DNA of 64,000 nucleotides from Carnegiea gigantea (Eukaryota; Streptophyta; Magnoliopsida; Caryophyllales; Cactaceae). The position numbers and the translations under genes were made by a program. Shown here piece after piece: positions 23,541-34,913 of the stretch (position 1 is the stretch's first letter; every line of letters starts with the position of its first letter). Below the pieces are notes generated by a model. It was given only the letters and a program-made list of their open reading frames with translations, ran no database searches and was not told where the DNA came from. Location of the stretch: positions 63,100 through 127,099 of the forward strand of contig JAKOGI010002253.1 of assembly GCA_029747015.1 (NCBI GenBank), given 5' to 3'.

Positions 23541-25277
23541 TCAAGCATGGGGGAGTTAGTCCTTATTTGATGGCGTCTAATGCCTGATTTGGTTTGGTGT
23601 GTGCCTATATATCATTCATGAATGAATTTGGAGTTTCATTGCAGGTTTTAATCTTATTTGGTTAGAGGCATGTTAGAAAGTATATTTAGTTTTTCTTTTC
23701 AGTCTAGATTGCATTTTAGTTTTTTCTAATTGTTAGTAGAGGCATGCATGAAAAAAAAAAAAAACCATAAAAAACCAAGAAAAAAATTAAAATGAAAAAA
23801 AAAACAATGAAATGAAAGGAAAAAAGAAATCCTCTGATGATAATCTTTGTAGATTAGGTAGACTTCTTTGGTTTAGTTTGACCTTTTGATTTACCCAATT
23901 GTACATAAAAACGTTTGAGAATGAGTTTTCAAAAAGGAGCTTTATGTTTTGACCATATGTTAAGCACGACTTGATTACCCTGTGACTCTTTACGTGAATT
24001 TTGGTATGTGTTTACTAATGAGCTAGTCATGACCTTGGTAGATGTCCTGTGAGGCTTTGAGCTTTTAAAGACTAATTTATCAATTTAACCTCTGATCAAT
24101 TCATGTGTGACTCTTCGTTGACATCATTTCTCTAGAACTTGCTTTGATTCTCATTCAAGATCACATTTCGCATATACATTTAGGCGATATGATTGATGCA
24201 TTCTTTAACTTGTTAACCTAAAAGACCAAATAGCCATCTTTGCTATGTCTTATATCCCTTGCTAGCCCCGTTGAACTTATATCCGTTTTTATCGATTTAA
24301 ACCGCCTACCACCGCCTTTGGCCAAATGATTATCTAACCCTTAAGGCAAGACTAGAGGCGTGTTTTATCCTTGAGCATCGAGGTTGATTGAGAACTAGTA
24401 AGGTGTTTTGCGATCTTTTTGGTGGATTTGGTTGTTTAGTGAAGGATGTGTGTTCTTGTATTGATATGAGAAACCCCTTGCCTTGTTGTCCAAAGATTAG
24501 AGAAGAGTTAAAATTCTCCATTTATATAAGATTTGTCTTGGCTAACTCTTTGTGGGGGAAAAAAAGAAAAGGAGAAGAAAAACCAGGAAAAAAGAGGAAC
24601 AACAAATGAATAAAAGAAAAACAAAAGAGAAGAAATAATAAAAAGAGTGTTAGCCTTGTTTGGATTGAAAAAACAAAAAAAAGAGTATTTATGACTTTCA
24701 ACTATTTTTTTCAATTGGGGATGTATTTTGTCGATGAATTATATTTGTTTAGGGAAAGTCTTGTATGATGCATTGGAAGCGTTTAGCTCTTAGTCTATGG
24801 CTTTCAGCTCCACATTTCCAAAACATTTGTTCCCCTCTTACCTTTACCCATGTCCCCATTACGATTATCTAATGTGTTGGCATTTTAGTAATGGCGAATT
24901 AGAGAGTCTTGTCAAGCTTATGGTAGATTTGAGTCTATGGAATGAGAATTGAGGAAACCTTCATATATTTTCAAATAGATGAGTGATGAGTGCTATATGA
25001 CTATAATGAGGTTTTACCGGCATTGCTAGCCCCATTTATTTCATATGTTAATATGATTGTATTTGATGATTTGGGGGAGTTGATTCAAATTTGACATTGT
25101 GGTGTATTAAGTGGTTTTCAAAATTTTCATTCCCTAGTCTATCTGCCAAATGATTTTTGCACCTTTTTAGGCTAACTTTGGATCGACTTTGCCATGGAGA
25201 TGCTACCGATGCCTATCCTGAGGAGGTTTTGAATAATTTTTGGTCTTAGTGTTGCTTGGGAACAAGCAATGATTCAA
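23541..25277 (+). other. 3' noncoding region of Athila
   Basis: It starts with the Athila-typical wording ATTGAGGACAATGTTTTGTT and AAGCATGGGGGAGTT (23523-23556) and runs to the 3' LTR with no supported gene. It contains A-rich runs at 23750-23830 and 24555-24680. A second purine word, TTTGGGGGAGTTGATTC, occurs near 25070, so purine-tract-like words appear three times including the true one at the LTR. Confidence 0.6.
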
Positions 25278-25290
25278 GCATAGGGGAGTT
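25274..25290 (+). other. Polypurine tract of Athila
   Basis: AAGCATAGGGGAGTT lies directly before the 3' LTR start. It is the expected position for the plus-strand DNA primer and fixes the left edge of the LTR. Confidence 0.75.
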
Positions 25291-26530
25291 TGATAAGTGC
25301 TAAAGTGTTTATCATTTTAGGGTTATTTTGCTACATTTTTAGGAGAGTTATGTGCGTAGTGTTAAAGTTTATACTCTTATTCTCGTTTTATGCTTGGGTA
25401 CGATTCTGTGATGACGTTTGCAGGATTTTAGATCATTTTGACCCGGCATTTGACCCTCATTGATTGTATATTGACCCTCCACAGATGCCCCTGAGATGCC
25501 ATGCCTGTGGAGTATCGGAAGAGCAGAAAATTCGATTCTAATAAAGACCACGGTCTGAACATGGTACCTGTCACTGACTGTGGTTAGTTTGTAACTGCTA
25601 GACTCTTCGTTTTCCTCTATAATGCGGCTGAGGTTACTTCAATTGCTGCTTAAAAGGGCGTGTTTGAGGGTAGAAAAGAGAGATCTTGTTCAGCAACTAT
25701 AGTCCTACTTTCATATCTTTTAAGTTTAGTTTAGTTATGGTATGCTTTTCGTTGATATTGGAAGGTGAAGCTTGCTCTTGGAAGCTTGAAGATTGTTGCA
25801 CAATTCAACGGCGGCTATTGTTGTAAAATTTTCTTTCCTTCGTTTGAATTTGCTTTTAAACTCTTGTTTTAGTTGAATTTAGAAACATAACTGAGTAGTT
25901 CTATCTAATCTAGGGATTTGTTAGCTATAGAATTGTTGTTAGATCCTTTATCCTTGAATTCGTCCGCTTATTTCATGTTCAGAATAATTCATGCCTATCT
26001 TGAAATTGGAATTTTGTGAGTGTAATTTGGCCAATTTTGCTTGCTTATATTAGGTAGTAAGGTGAAGGACTGAAAGATGAAACTCTCTACTCGATCAACT
26101 TGATAGAACTTAAGTTAGCAAAACTTAAGAGAGAATTGCTTATTAAGACGAGACTTGGCAATTCACAGATCTTTAACCTAGACTAAAATCAAATACACTT
26201 GAGAGAGTATTAGTTGAATTTGTTAAGGCAATTTAGTCTATTTCGAAAGAAAGGATTAAATTCAATTTGATTGCTATTCCTTGAATCGTTCTTCCTATGA
26301 AAAGTGCATGTTTAAACCCATAATCCAACTCTTTGCTTGGTGAATCAAAGTCCTAGATGTTTTTCCATTATTGAACTTCCGAATAGTTAAATAGTTTATT
26401 TAAACCAACCATTTGAAAGGATTTGTCGCTTAGCAAATTCTAATAGGCTTTTGACTCGATAGGTTACTTTGGTCCCTGAGGACGATCTTTTAATCTATAC
26501 GAAGACACATGTATGCTTGCGGACGTGTCA
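25291..26530 (+). repeat. 3' LTR of the Athila-type element
   Basis: Begins TGATAAGTGCTAAAG, ends GGACGTGTCA, and aligns with 5864-7057. The copy keeps an extra stretch around 26237-26265 (GAAAGAAAGGATTAAATTC) absent from the 5' copy. Immediately to its right the sequence changes to the Tat element. Confidence 0.88.
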
Positions 26531-26945
26531 GCAGAAAAGCAAAGACAAATGCTTCTGCTCTTTTCTTCGGGCTAGCCCCTCGAGTCCTCAACCCCTTCGC
26601 CTTTTTATTTTCCCTTTTTTTGTTGTTGTTTTTTCTACCCATTAAAATAAAGCGAGTTTGGGTCTAAATAGTCTAATCCAAATTGATCTCGACTGCAAAT
26701 GTCTTAATTCAACTTGCTAATTTTTGCATAATTACACCTCGACCTAGCTTTTAACGAGCCATTAAGTTCATGTCATTGCATAACCAATCAGGAAAATTAT
26801 ATAAATTACTTCGTATAAACATTACACCTAATTAGTATGCAAACAAATAGTCTAACATGGCCAATTAAATAGAGCATAGTTAATGAAAATCTTAATCTAA
26901 ACAGTTCGCCTAAACTATGAACCCCAACTATTATAGCTTACCTAA
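26531..26945. other. Left end of Tat internal region, no gene
   Basis: AT-rich sequence between the Athila LTR and the antisense ORF remnant. A short readable stretch (KAKTNASALFFGL) lies at its left edge, but no frame is long enough to support a protein. It may hold the 5' part or an intron of the antisense ORF. Confidence 0.35.
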
Positions 26946-27835
26946 ATGGTTCCTTATTTGGCCCCCCTTTTATAAAAAGGGGAAATAGTGGTGATGCGAA
27001 TTTTAAGGAGAAGCTGGCACACATTCCTGTGCCATTTGGAAGTCACTCTTTCCCCTCAATTAAGCACTTATCATCCCTTGGGAAAGATTTCCTTGGCAAT
27101 AATTTATACCTTAACGACTCATAGAGTATTTATACCCCAAACAATGATGATGAATGCGAGTCTACTCCCAAAACATATGCTTGACAAGTGCCCCTTCCAC
27201 TACGCCCTTCAAGAGCTTCATAAGATGTTTCTGTCTTCAACGTTGATGCCATCACATAGAAGTAAACAAGAGTGGAGCTCCGATGATGGGTCAAGTTATT
27301 CTTGACAAGGTGTTAAGTACCTTTTTTGAAAGGCTCCATTGCCTTAAGGGCGAGTTCGATAGCCTTTATGACCTTGTCAACAAAAGAGGAGGTGATGCGA
27401 CTCCTTTAAAGAACAAGGTTGAAAGGCTAATCCACCATGTATGTGACCTCAAAGATCTGCAAAAGAGCTACTCCAACTGAATGACTATCATGGTGCGAGA
27501 GACATATGGAGGTCAGTAGTAAACTTAACGAGGCTTCCCATCGGCTAGACACAGAAATCACTCACTATAATACGCTCAAGGCTAAGCTTGAGCAAGTGGA
27601 ATCGAGGCGTAAGGAATTGCTGAAAGAGTTACAATCCTTAGACGATCCCAAGAAGGACCTTAGTTGTGAAGTGGTGGCCAGTAAAGATATTCTTCAAGAG
27701 GCTGAGCAGAAGGTCATTGACTTATAGGGCGACATTCTTAATGCAATTGAAGTCATAGACCCATCTACCAAAGCTAGCTTAGAAAAGATTGAAGCTTACG
27801 TAGAGGATTCGTTAAAGATTCAAAGACCTTCTCAT
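26946..27835 (+). pseudogene. Antisense ORF of the Tat element (coiled-coil protein)
   Basis: On the strand opposite to the Tat gag-pol and beyond the integrase end, several frames together read as one decayed protein. The first part reads AHIPVPFGSHSFPSIKHL and SLGKDFLGNNLYLNDS. The middle reads FERLHCLKGEFDSLYDLVNK and NKVERLIHHVCDLKDLQ. The end is a charged coiled coil: EVSSKLNEASHRLDTEI, KLEQVESRRKELLKELQSL and EAEQKVIDL. Tat elements are known to carry additional ORFs, often antisense, between integrase and 3' LTR. Some of these resemble plant mobile domain proteins, and the first part here could be such a tail, with low certainty. Function is unknown. Confidence 0.55.
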
Positions 27836-28345
27836 GGACACCATAGCCCTTTTTCGTTTTTTTGATATCAATTCATTATGTCTATCTTTTTTATGAAATA
27901 AGCTTGATGTTGATTCAATGAGGTTTGAATGAAAAATTCCAACCCCTATTTTTTTTATTATAGCACAAATATGTTGGTCAATTTGTCTTATTATTGGGTC
28001 ACAGCATCTTTGGCACCATGCTAAATCATTCTACCATTCACTCAAAAAAGAAGTTATTGACAACTTGCAATCAGGTAAGCCACGAACTAAGTCAAAAGGC
28101 CCTTCGCATTAAACATAAATAATTTTTTTTTGAGCTTTTTATGGCTATGTCCAGATATATACCCGAATTGCCTTCATACCTAAAGGGAGTACAACACCCT
28201 AACGGATTAAGCCATATGTAGTTTAAAGAACAAGAAAATTTCTCTTTTTTTTTTGTCATTCACAGTTCATACTCTTGTGGGTCAGAAGTAGTACAAAATT
28301 TTTTTAAAAAAATTTATTTTATTTGTTTTACATGAATGGGTAGTT
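27836..28345. other. Spacer between Tat integrase and antisense ORF
   Basis: AT-rich and without credible frames, with T runs near 28120 and 28240 and an A/T run near 28300. It separates two converging coding remnants and may hold their 3' ends. Confidence 0.4.
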
Positions 28346-29480
28346 AGGCTTTTACTTAGGAGCTTACAAGTACCAATATATGAAAGATAGTAAAGCTTCA
28401 GGAACTTGCCATTTATAGGCCCCACCCATACTCTATCAGTGCTAACCATCTTATAGTCGTTTGTGTAGACTTCCTGAACCACATAAGGACCATCCCACTT
28501 GGAAGCGAACTTACTTTATTCTTGTGTGAAATAATGAATTGCCTCTTTGCTATGAGCACTTGATCTCTAACTTGAAATGAACACAGATATACCTTTTTTT
28601 TTTGAATGCTCATGATAACCGAGCTTGATATCAATCCAATTTTTATTGGGCTCGAAGTCTTTTTTCATCAAGAGCCTTGAGCTCAACCAAACGAAACTTG
28701 TGATTTTCATCTTCGGTTAACCTTCTTGAGTGAAGGGATTTAAAGTTCTAAAGGCAGTATCGCTTCAACCCATACACAAGGGCAAAATGAGTTGATTGGG
28801 CTAGCATCTTATACGTGATTCTGTACGCCCAAAGAGTCTCTCCTAACCTTTCATGCCAATCCTGCTTTGACTTTGCTACCACTTTGCTTAATAAGTTGCA
28901 AAGCATCTTATTGAAAGCCTTTACTAAACCATTTGTAGGTGGATTATACATTGAAGATTTATGCTGAACAAACTTAGACTTTCCACAGAGGTCAGTCACC
29001 AGCTTGTTGATAAATTATTTTTTGTTGTCAGCGATAATGCATCAAGGCAGGGCATATCGGTGGATGATGTGTGTTCGAATAAAATCAACGATATTCTCCT
29101 TTTTGACTTCTCTTAGCAGAATTGCTTCGACCCATTTGGAAAAGTAGTTTGTTGCAGTCAAAATACATGAGTGACCAGTAGAAGACTTCAGAGTGATAGG
29201 TCTCACAACATCAAGGCCCTAAGCTTCAAATGCCCAAGATACCACAGTTGGATAGAGTGGTTCAGGAGGTTGATGAATAAAACCAGTAAGGCTAGCACCT
29301 TTTTGTATAGTCAATGCAATCTTGTACCATGGTAGGCTAATGGTAGCCCATCGTCTTGATTCAATCGTACAATTTTGGCCCTGTATGTTATGCACCATAT
29401 ATTCCTAAGCGCGCTTCCCCCATTATTTGTCTTGCCTCTTTGTTGAATTTAAGTTTTATGCTTTCGATCATTAGGGAGCT
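28346..29480 (-). pseudogene. Tat integrase
   Basis: Minus strand, several frames. It starts with HTGPKLYD-x-IKTMGY and MVQDCIDYTKRC (end of the zinc finger), passes a damaged core, and is clearest at 28999-28748: KSSMYNPPTNGLVKAFNKML, KSKQDWHERLGETLWAYRITY and FALVYGLKRYCL. The C-terminal part has FQVRDQVLIAKR, SKWDGPYVVQEVYTN and VGPINGKFLK, with the closing stop just after. Glu replaces nothing obvious in NGLVKAFNK, where the family usually has GxAEAxN, so the catalytic Glu position reads Lys (V-K-A-F-N), another disabling change. Confidence 0.82.
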
Positions 29481-29729
29481 TCCCATACTGCAAGGAATCA
29501 ATGAGCGGTTAATGCCAATCTTTGTTATCTCCTTCTTGAGCACTGACTGAATTGACATCCTCCTCAAACTCTTCATCATGAGGTGCAACAACCCATCAAC
29601 TGCAAATGGGACATTCATGTTTTCCTCTACCTATAATGCCAAAGTGGCTACAAGATTTACAAGCTCATCAGCCATCTTACTGGCACTCCTAGGAACATGC
29701 TCTAACTTAATAGTTTCAAGCTTGCTTAG
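29481..29729 (-). pseudogene. Tat RNase H, 3' part
   Basis: From 29729 down the minus strand reads SKLETIKLEHVPRSASKMAD and ELVNLVATLAL, the end of the Tat RNase H domain. After it comes a linker (MNVPFAVDGLL to ARLGIYGA). Its upstream half lies at 34914-35700, split off by the insert 29730-34908. The junction codons are L-S on both sides, agreeing with a target duplication. Confidence 0.8.
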
Positions 29730-30739
29730 TGATACAGAGCATACCTCAAGCTTGGAGAACTTTCACAAGTAAGGGTCTTAAACCAAGTAGGCACAATGTT
29801 GACTCTACGTTAAGGGCCATCCTGGGTCAATGTTGGCTTAGAACCCTTGAGGAGGTCTGAGTAAGCTTAGGAAAGGTGGTCAGATAATTAGTAGCCTTGA
29901 ATAAGGAAATTGACTACTCTATCCTCCCAAAACCACCTCATTAGCTCATTTTCTGTTTTCTGCGCACAACACTTCACTTCACTTCTAGCTCATTTTTTTT
30001 ACCACAAAAATGGGCTCCAATTTTTGCAAATTATACATAGATGGATACTTCTGAGTCTTAAGAAAGTTACAGACAAATAATCGAGCAAGGGTCAGTCTAG
30101 GGTTGGAAGATGCATGATTTTAATTATAGGCTTGATTAAGGAGGATACAGTTATAATCTTGATATTATTCAGCATATGGTGATATTACATGCACAAAGGA
30201 AGATTTTTTAAGTGACAGAACCTCCATTAGTGGAGTAAAGGCTTCTCAAAGCTCTCTAGAAGATGGAGGGTAATTTTGGAAAATACAGTTCGCTTTGATT
30301 GTAATTGTCTTAAGCATCTTAATTTAGTTTTTCTAGATATTTTGAAAACCCTCTATTAGCCCACTTACCCTACTAATGTAACAGCTAACCCACCTCCAAT
30401 TGGATATTTACAGACCCAATTACGTTCATAAAAATTCAAACTTCTCGAATGATATGAGAGCTTGAAGCTTGGTGTTTTTCTCAAAAATCTCAAATTCTTT
30501 ATCTCTGTTATCACCTATGGTGATTTGAGTTCATCCCTTTAACTTAATCCTTGGTGTTAAGGCTTTAAAGGGTTAGAGTGTGGGTTGATTTGTTTCTTGG
30601 TTATCTATTTCTAGTATTGATTTATCTCCATTGGAGGGATTTTTCTATTTGGGGATTCTTCCTCTCTCTTTCTCTTGGTTTATCTTTGGGAAGATTGATC
30701 TTCGATATTCCTTTGACTTGGTAAGATTCAAATCCATCA
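29730..30739 (+). repeat. 5' LTR of the deleted gypsy element
   Basis: Aligns with 33800-34850: both carry TCTATCCTCCCAAAAC, a block near AAGCTTGGTGTT and CTTTGGGAAGATTGATCTTC. The right edge is uncertain, because the copies diverge after GATCTTCGATATTCC. I place it at CCATCA near 30739. No clear primer-binding site follows. Confidence 0.65.
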
Positions 30740-31119
30740 ATCTTGTGTTTTGATTAGCTTAAATTCTATTCCTTTCCATCCTACTTTGCCTTTGCTTCCC
30801 CCTCGCTAAACCTCTTCTCTAAGTCCACAAACAACCTTAATTATAGTACACACACAATCCCTAATCTAAACACATTCCTAAAACTCCACAAAAGACCCGT
30901 CAAAAAAATACCCAGGTAGAGATTTGGCATGACCACCCCGTGCTGCCTGACACGATTGCGCCCCTTTCCTGGACTCATGTTTCCTTTTCCAGAGATCTGG
31001 AATGACAACCCCCCCAGTGCCCTTGAGCATGACCATGCCCCCTTATTTTTTTGTTTTCTTACACAGGCCCTTCTAACACGCACGTGCTTCCCTTGTTTCC
31101 ATTAATTATCCTCTTTTCA

Positions 31120-31945
31120 CCTTAACAACTACCACCATAGGCAATAACGGAGATGCCTCCCATCCTAAGAACATTCATCCTAAGCACGTCTATGATACAG
31201 GCAGATTCCATGTTGAGGTTCAAAAGCAAGTAAGGAAGCTCACTGAAGAGGTTGGACAAGTAAGGGAATCCGTACAACGAAACCTTATCGAAGAGATTGT
31301 GATGTTCACCCATTGACATCGAATGCTCTTTCTTGCATGCAGACTTTAATGGTGAGAAAAGAAGGCTTAGAAGAAGAAGGCATCCAAGGGATGACCTTAA
31401 AGACCTCAAGGTAGAGGCACCAGAATTTGATGGCAATCTTAACCCAAAAAGCTATCTTGATTAGGTTCAAGCCGTTGAAAGGATCATTGAACTCAAAGAA
31501 TATGATGATGAAAAGGCCTTAAAGTTGGCCATTCTTAAATTGAAGGTGTATGCTTCACTATGATAAGAATACTTAAAGAAGAGTCCGGCTGGAAAGGCCA
31601 AGTCCAAAATCAAAACTTGTTCGAAGTTCAAAAGCATATAGAGAAGAGATTCCTATCCCCTTCTTACAAAAAAGAACCACACCTCAAGATCACCTCTCTC
31701 AACTAAGAGAATCTAAAGGTAGAAGAGTATATTAGGGAGTTTGAAGCAACTCCAAACGAGGGATAGCTTGGATGAAGAACCCGAACTGTTCACCTTTTGA
31801 GTACCCCTAAGGGTTACTCCACCCCCAACAAAACTATCACTACCCCTACACTCATGAAAGCCCTTAATAAGGGCAAAGCAATTGCTAGTGAACCACTAAA
31901 GAGATTGGAGGGTAAAAAGTGTTCCAAGTGTTAAAGCAACAAAAG
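31120..31945 (+). pseudogene. Gag of the deleted gypsy element
   Basis: Frames read VQKQVRKLTEEVGQVRES, then DLKVEAPEFDGNLNPKSYLD, QAVERIIELKEYDDEKALKL and AILKLKVYASL, a retrotransposon gag domain of the type with PEFDG..NP..YLDW...VER. Next comes a damaged LTKKNHTSRSPL region and a basic tail ending KKCSKC, the start of a CCHC knuckle. There the sequence jumps into RT. Stops at the expected Trp positions (YLD-stop, ASL-stop) show decay. It would package the RNA. Confidence 0.75.
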
Positions 31946-32815
31946 TTATATGCCAAGCTTGAGAAATGTGAACTGTTCACTATTCAAGTTGTCTTTCTTA
32001 GCTGTGTTATATCCGGTGAGGCAATTTAACTTGATGAATCTAAAGTTGAGGTTATCAAGAATAGGCTTTCTACCACCTCCATCACATAAGTACAAAGCTT
32101 CCATAGGTTAGCCTCTTTCTACTGTCGATTCATTAAAGGAGCTCTATTATGGCTTCCTTGACCGAATACATGAAGAAATGAAGCTTTAAGTGGATAAAGG
32201 ACGGCCAAAAGGCTTTTGAAACCATCAAGGATAGGCTTTGTTCAGCTCCTATCGCAGCTTTTCCCAACTTTGATCTCCTATTTGATGTTGGGTGTGATAC
32301 TAATGGTGTTAGGATTGGTGCAGTTTTCACTCAAGCTAAGCACCCTTTAGCTTTTTTCAATAAGAAGTTGAATGGTTCAAGGCTCAACTATTCCACTTGT
32401 GAAAAGGAATTCTATGCCATTGTTAGAACTTTGAAATGTGGTAGTCATTACCTTAAGCTTAAGCCCTTTATGCTCCATTTGGATCACAAAGCATTGTCCT
32501 ACATCAATGGTCAACATAATGACCACAAGGCCGCCCAAGTGGGTTGAGTTCCTTCAATATTTCACCTTCTCTTATAAGCATAAGAGTGGGAAAGAGAATC
32601 TTGTAGCTGAAGACTTCAAGGAAGTGGTGGAGAATCCTTTTACCTTCTGCTCTTTCACTCTACAAGATGGTTTCATCTTCAAGGGAAATAAGCTTTGCAT
32701 CCGCAAAGCTTCTCTAAAGGACTTAATTTTCAAGAAGGCTCATGGAGGAGCCTTATGCAGTCATTTTAGCATTAACAAAACCCTCGAGATACTCAAGGGG
32801 CATTTTTATTAGCCC
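31946..32815 (+). pseudogene. RT (3' half) and RNase H of the deleted gypsy element
   Basis: Right after the gag knuckle the reading is KLYAKLEKCE and VVFLSCVISGEAI, the RT thumb. The palm with the catalytic YxDD box is absent. RNase H motifs follow in several frames: SAPIAAFPNFDLLFDVGCDT, NYSTCEKEFYAIV and HLDHKAL. From 32438, PPKWVEFLQYFTFSYKHKSG begins the linker, and KASLKDLIFKKAHGGALCSHF starts the integrase zinc finger. The protein could not polymerise DNA. Confidence 0.78.
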
Positions 32816-33795
32816 AAGATGGGAGGGATGTTTATGGGGTGACCAGAAGGCAACACATTTATCACATGGCTAAGAGTCACTTCCATCAAGGACTCTATAC
32901 TCCTCTCCTGGTTCCTACCAGTCCTTGGGATGACATTATCAGGGACTTCATTGGAGCCCTCCTAAGAACACCATGGGGAAAATATGCTATCATGGTAATA
33001 GATCAATTCTCTAAGATAGCTCACTTCATTGCATGCCATAAAAGTGATGATGTTACCTACATCACGGACCTCTTCTTCCAAGAAATCATGAGTCTTCATG
33101 GTATTCCATGAACCATCATTTCAGATAGGGATACAAAATTTCTATCTCACTTTTAGAGATCCCTATGGAGACCCATGGGGACTTTTGCCACGCTCAAACC
33201 AATGGCTAAATGGAGGTGAAAAATAAAACTCTCACAACCTTACTAAGGGGTATTGTGAGTAAGAGTTTGAGGGATTGAGATGTTAAGCTTACTTATGCTA
33301 AATTTGTCTACAATAGGTCCCCTTTCTATGCTACCTCACATTCCCCCTTTGAAGTGTGCTATGGCCTTAACCCCTTTACTCCCATTGATCTTACTCCTAT
33401 TCCTCAAGAATCAAAGGTGAGTTTTGAGGCCGAAGCAAGAGCTAAGGAGATGAAGAGGCTACATGAGCAAGTGAGGGTGTAAATTTAGAAAGTAAATGCA
33501 TAATACAAGCATAAATCTAACAAGAACTGCACACATCTTGAGTTCAAGTCAAGTGATCTTATGTGGCTACACTTGAGGAAAGAAAGGTTTTCTTTAAGGA
33601 GGAAGACCAAGCTCATCGTAAGAGGAGATGGTCCATACAAGGTGGTGCAAAAGGTGGGGGAGAATGCATACAAAATACAGCTTTTAGAAGACATAAAAAT
33701 CTCCGCCACCTTTGATGTGGGGGATCTCACTCCATACCTTGAAGATGATGATAGACATGATGAAGATTTCAGGACAAATCCTCTTTAAGACGGAG
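32816..33795 (+). pseudogene. Integrase of the deleted gypsy element
   Basis: Motifs in order: GLYTPLLVPTSPWDDIIRDF, GKYAIMVIDQFSKIAHFIAC with the first catalytic Asp, SLHGIP-x-TIISDRDTKFLS with the second, then several broken frames, and finally SKSDLMWLHLRKERF-like wording and DGPYKVVQKVGENAYKIQLL, SATFDVGDLTPYLEDDD. The wording is that of chromovirus-type elements with a short C-terminus. The polypurine tract AAGACGGAGGGGT follows at 33787-33799. Confidence 0.8.
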
Positions 33796-33799
33796 GGGT

Positions 33800-34756
33800 T
33801 GATGCGGAGCAAACCTCAAGCTTGGACCTACTTTCACTAACAAGGATCTTAAACTAAGTACACTTAATATTAACAATAGCCAAGCGCTAAGTCCTCCTAG
33901 GTCAATATTAACTTGGAACCCTTGAATAGGTTCAAGTAAACTTAGGGAAGGTGGTTGGAAATTAGTAGCCCTAAATAACGCGATTAGCCACTCTATCCTC
34001 CCAAAACTATCTCAACAGCTCATTTTCAATTTTCTAGGCAGAACATTTCACCTCACTTCTAGCTCATCTTACCAAGCAAATGGGCTCCAATTTTTGTAAA
34101 TCATATATGGACAGAAATTTCCCAAAGTATGTTTTCCAACAAACCTGCAATCATGCTCAAACTTCAACGATTAAGAAAGTTATAGGCTGATACCTCAGCA
34201 AGGGTCAATCTAGGGTTAGAAAATGCATAGTTTTAATAATGGGCTTCATTGAGGCTACAGCTGTAATCTTAGAGATTATTTGGCACGGAATGATATTACA
34301 CACACACAAAGGACGATTTTCCAAGTGGCAGCACCTTCATTGGCGGAGTAGAACTTCTCAAAGCTCTCTAAAAAATGGAGGATGAATCGTGCAAAATACA
34401 ACTCACCTTGATTGTAATTATCTTAAGCATCTTGGTTTATTTTTCTAGGATATTTTGTAAGCTCTCCATTGGCCCACTTCTCCTACTAATGTGACAACTA
34501 TTTCCCCTCTAATTGGGCATTTATAGACCAATCACCTCCATGAAAATTTAGACTTGTTGAATGATATGAGAACTTGAAGCTTGGTGTTACAATGTCAAAT
34601 TCTTTATCTCTCTTAGGAGGGTGATAATTTCAGTTCATCCCTTTAATCTAATCCTTGGTAACAAGGCTTTAAAGGGTTAGAGGGTGGGTTGATTTATCTC
34701 TTGGTTATCTATTTTAAGAATTGATTTATCTTCATTAGAGGATTTCTTCTATTTGG

Positions 34757-34814
<58 letters not shown>

Positions 34815-34908
34815 TTCATCTTTGGGAAGATTGATCTTCAATATCCATTGGGCTCATCTTCAAACATTTTTCACCTTTATTTGGTCAAATGAAACTCAAC
34901 ATGGATCA
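33800..34908 (+). repeat. 3' LTR of the deleted gypsy element
   Basis: 1109 bases, TGATGCGG to GGATCA. Near 34760-34810 it has a CT run of about 50 bases, where the 5' LTR has only a short CT-rich patch, so the microsatellite grew after insertion. Confidence 0.8.
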
Positions 34909-34913
34909 CTCAA

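Larger units (their letters stand above)
5864..26530 (+). mobile_element. Athila-type Ty3/gypsy retrotransposon, degenerate, with nested inserts
   Basis: Paired LTRs bound a plus-strand element holding gag, protease, RT, RNase H, integrase and a third ORF, in gypsy order. Athila affinity follows from the Asp-tRNA-type primer site, the gag and RT wording (for example RRLNPTMQEVVKKEILKLL and QEKTTFTCPYGTYAYRRMPF) and an ATHILA ORF-1-like ORF after integrase. Stops and frameshifts occur throughout and the LTRs visibly differ, so it is old and inactive. Without its two inserts it would be about 11.8 kb, normal for this group. The flanking five bases (ACGAA and GCAGA) do not match, so the target duplication is lost or the ends were rearranged. 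Confidence 0.9.
29730..34908 (+). mobile_element. Deleted gypsy element of chromovirus type, nested in Tat RNase H
   Basis: Paired LTRs start TGATACAGAGCATACC (29730) and TGATGCGGAGCAAACC (33800). The right end is GGATCA at 34908. Flanks CTTAG (29725-29729) and CTCAA (34909-34913) are a decayed 5-base duplication, and the Tat RNase H reading resumes across it. Inside are gag, the distal part of RT with RNase H, and integrase. The protease and the first half of RT are missing. The integrase ends ...DLTPYLEDDD...FRTNPL and a stop, with no chromodomain visible, so the exact clade stays open. Confidence 0.85.

Noticed and set aside
24508..24714. Phenylalanine-rich minus-strand frame
   Set aside because: It arises from A-rich DNA in the Athila 3' region.
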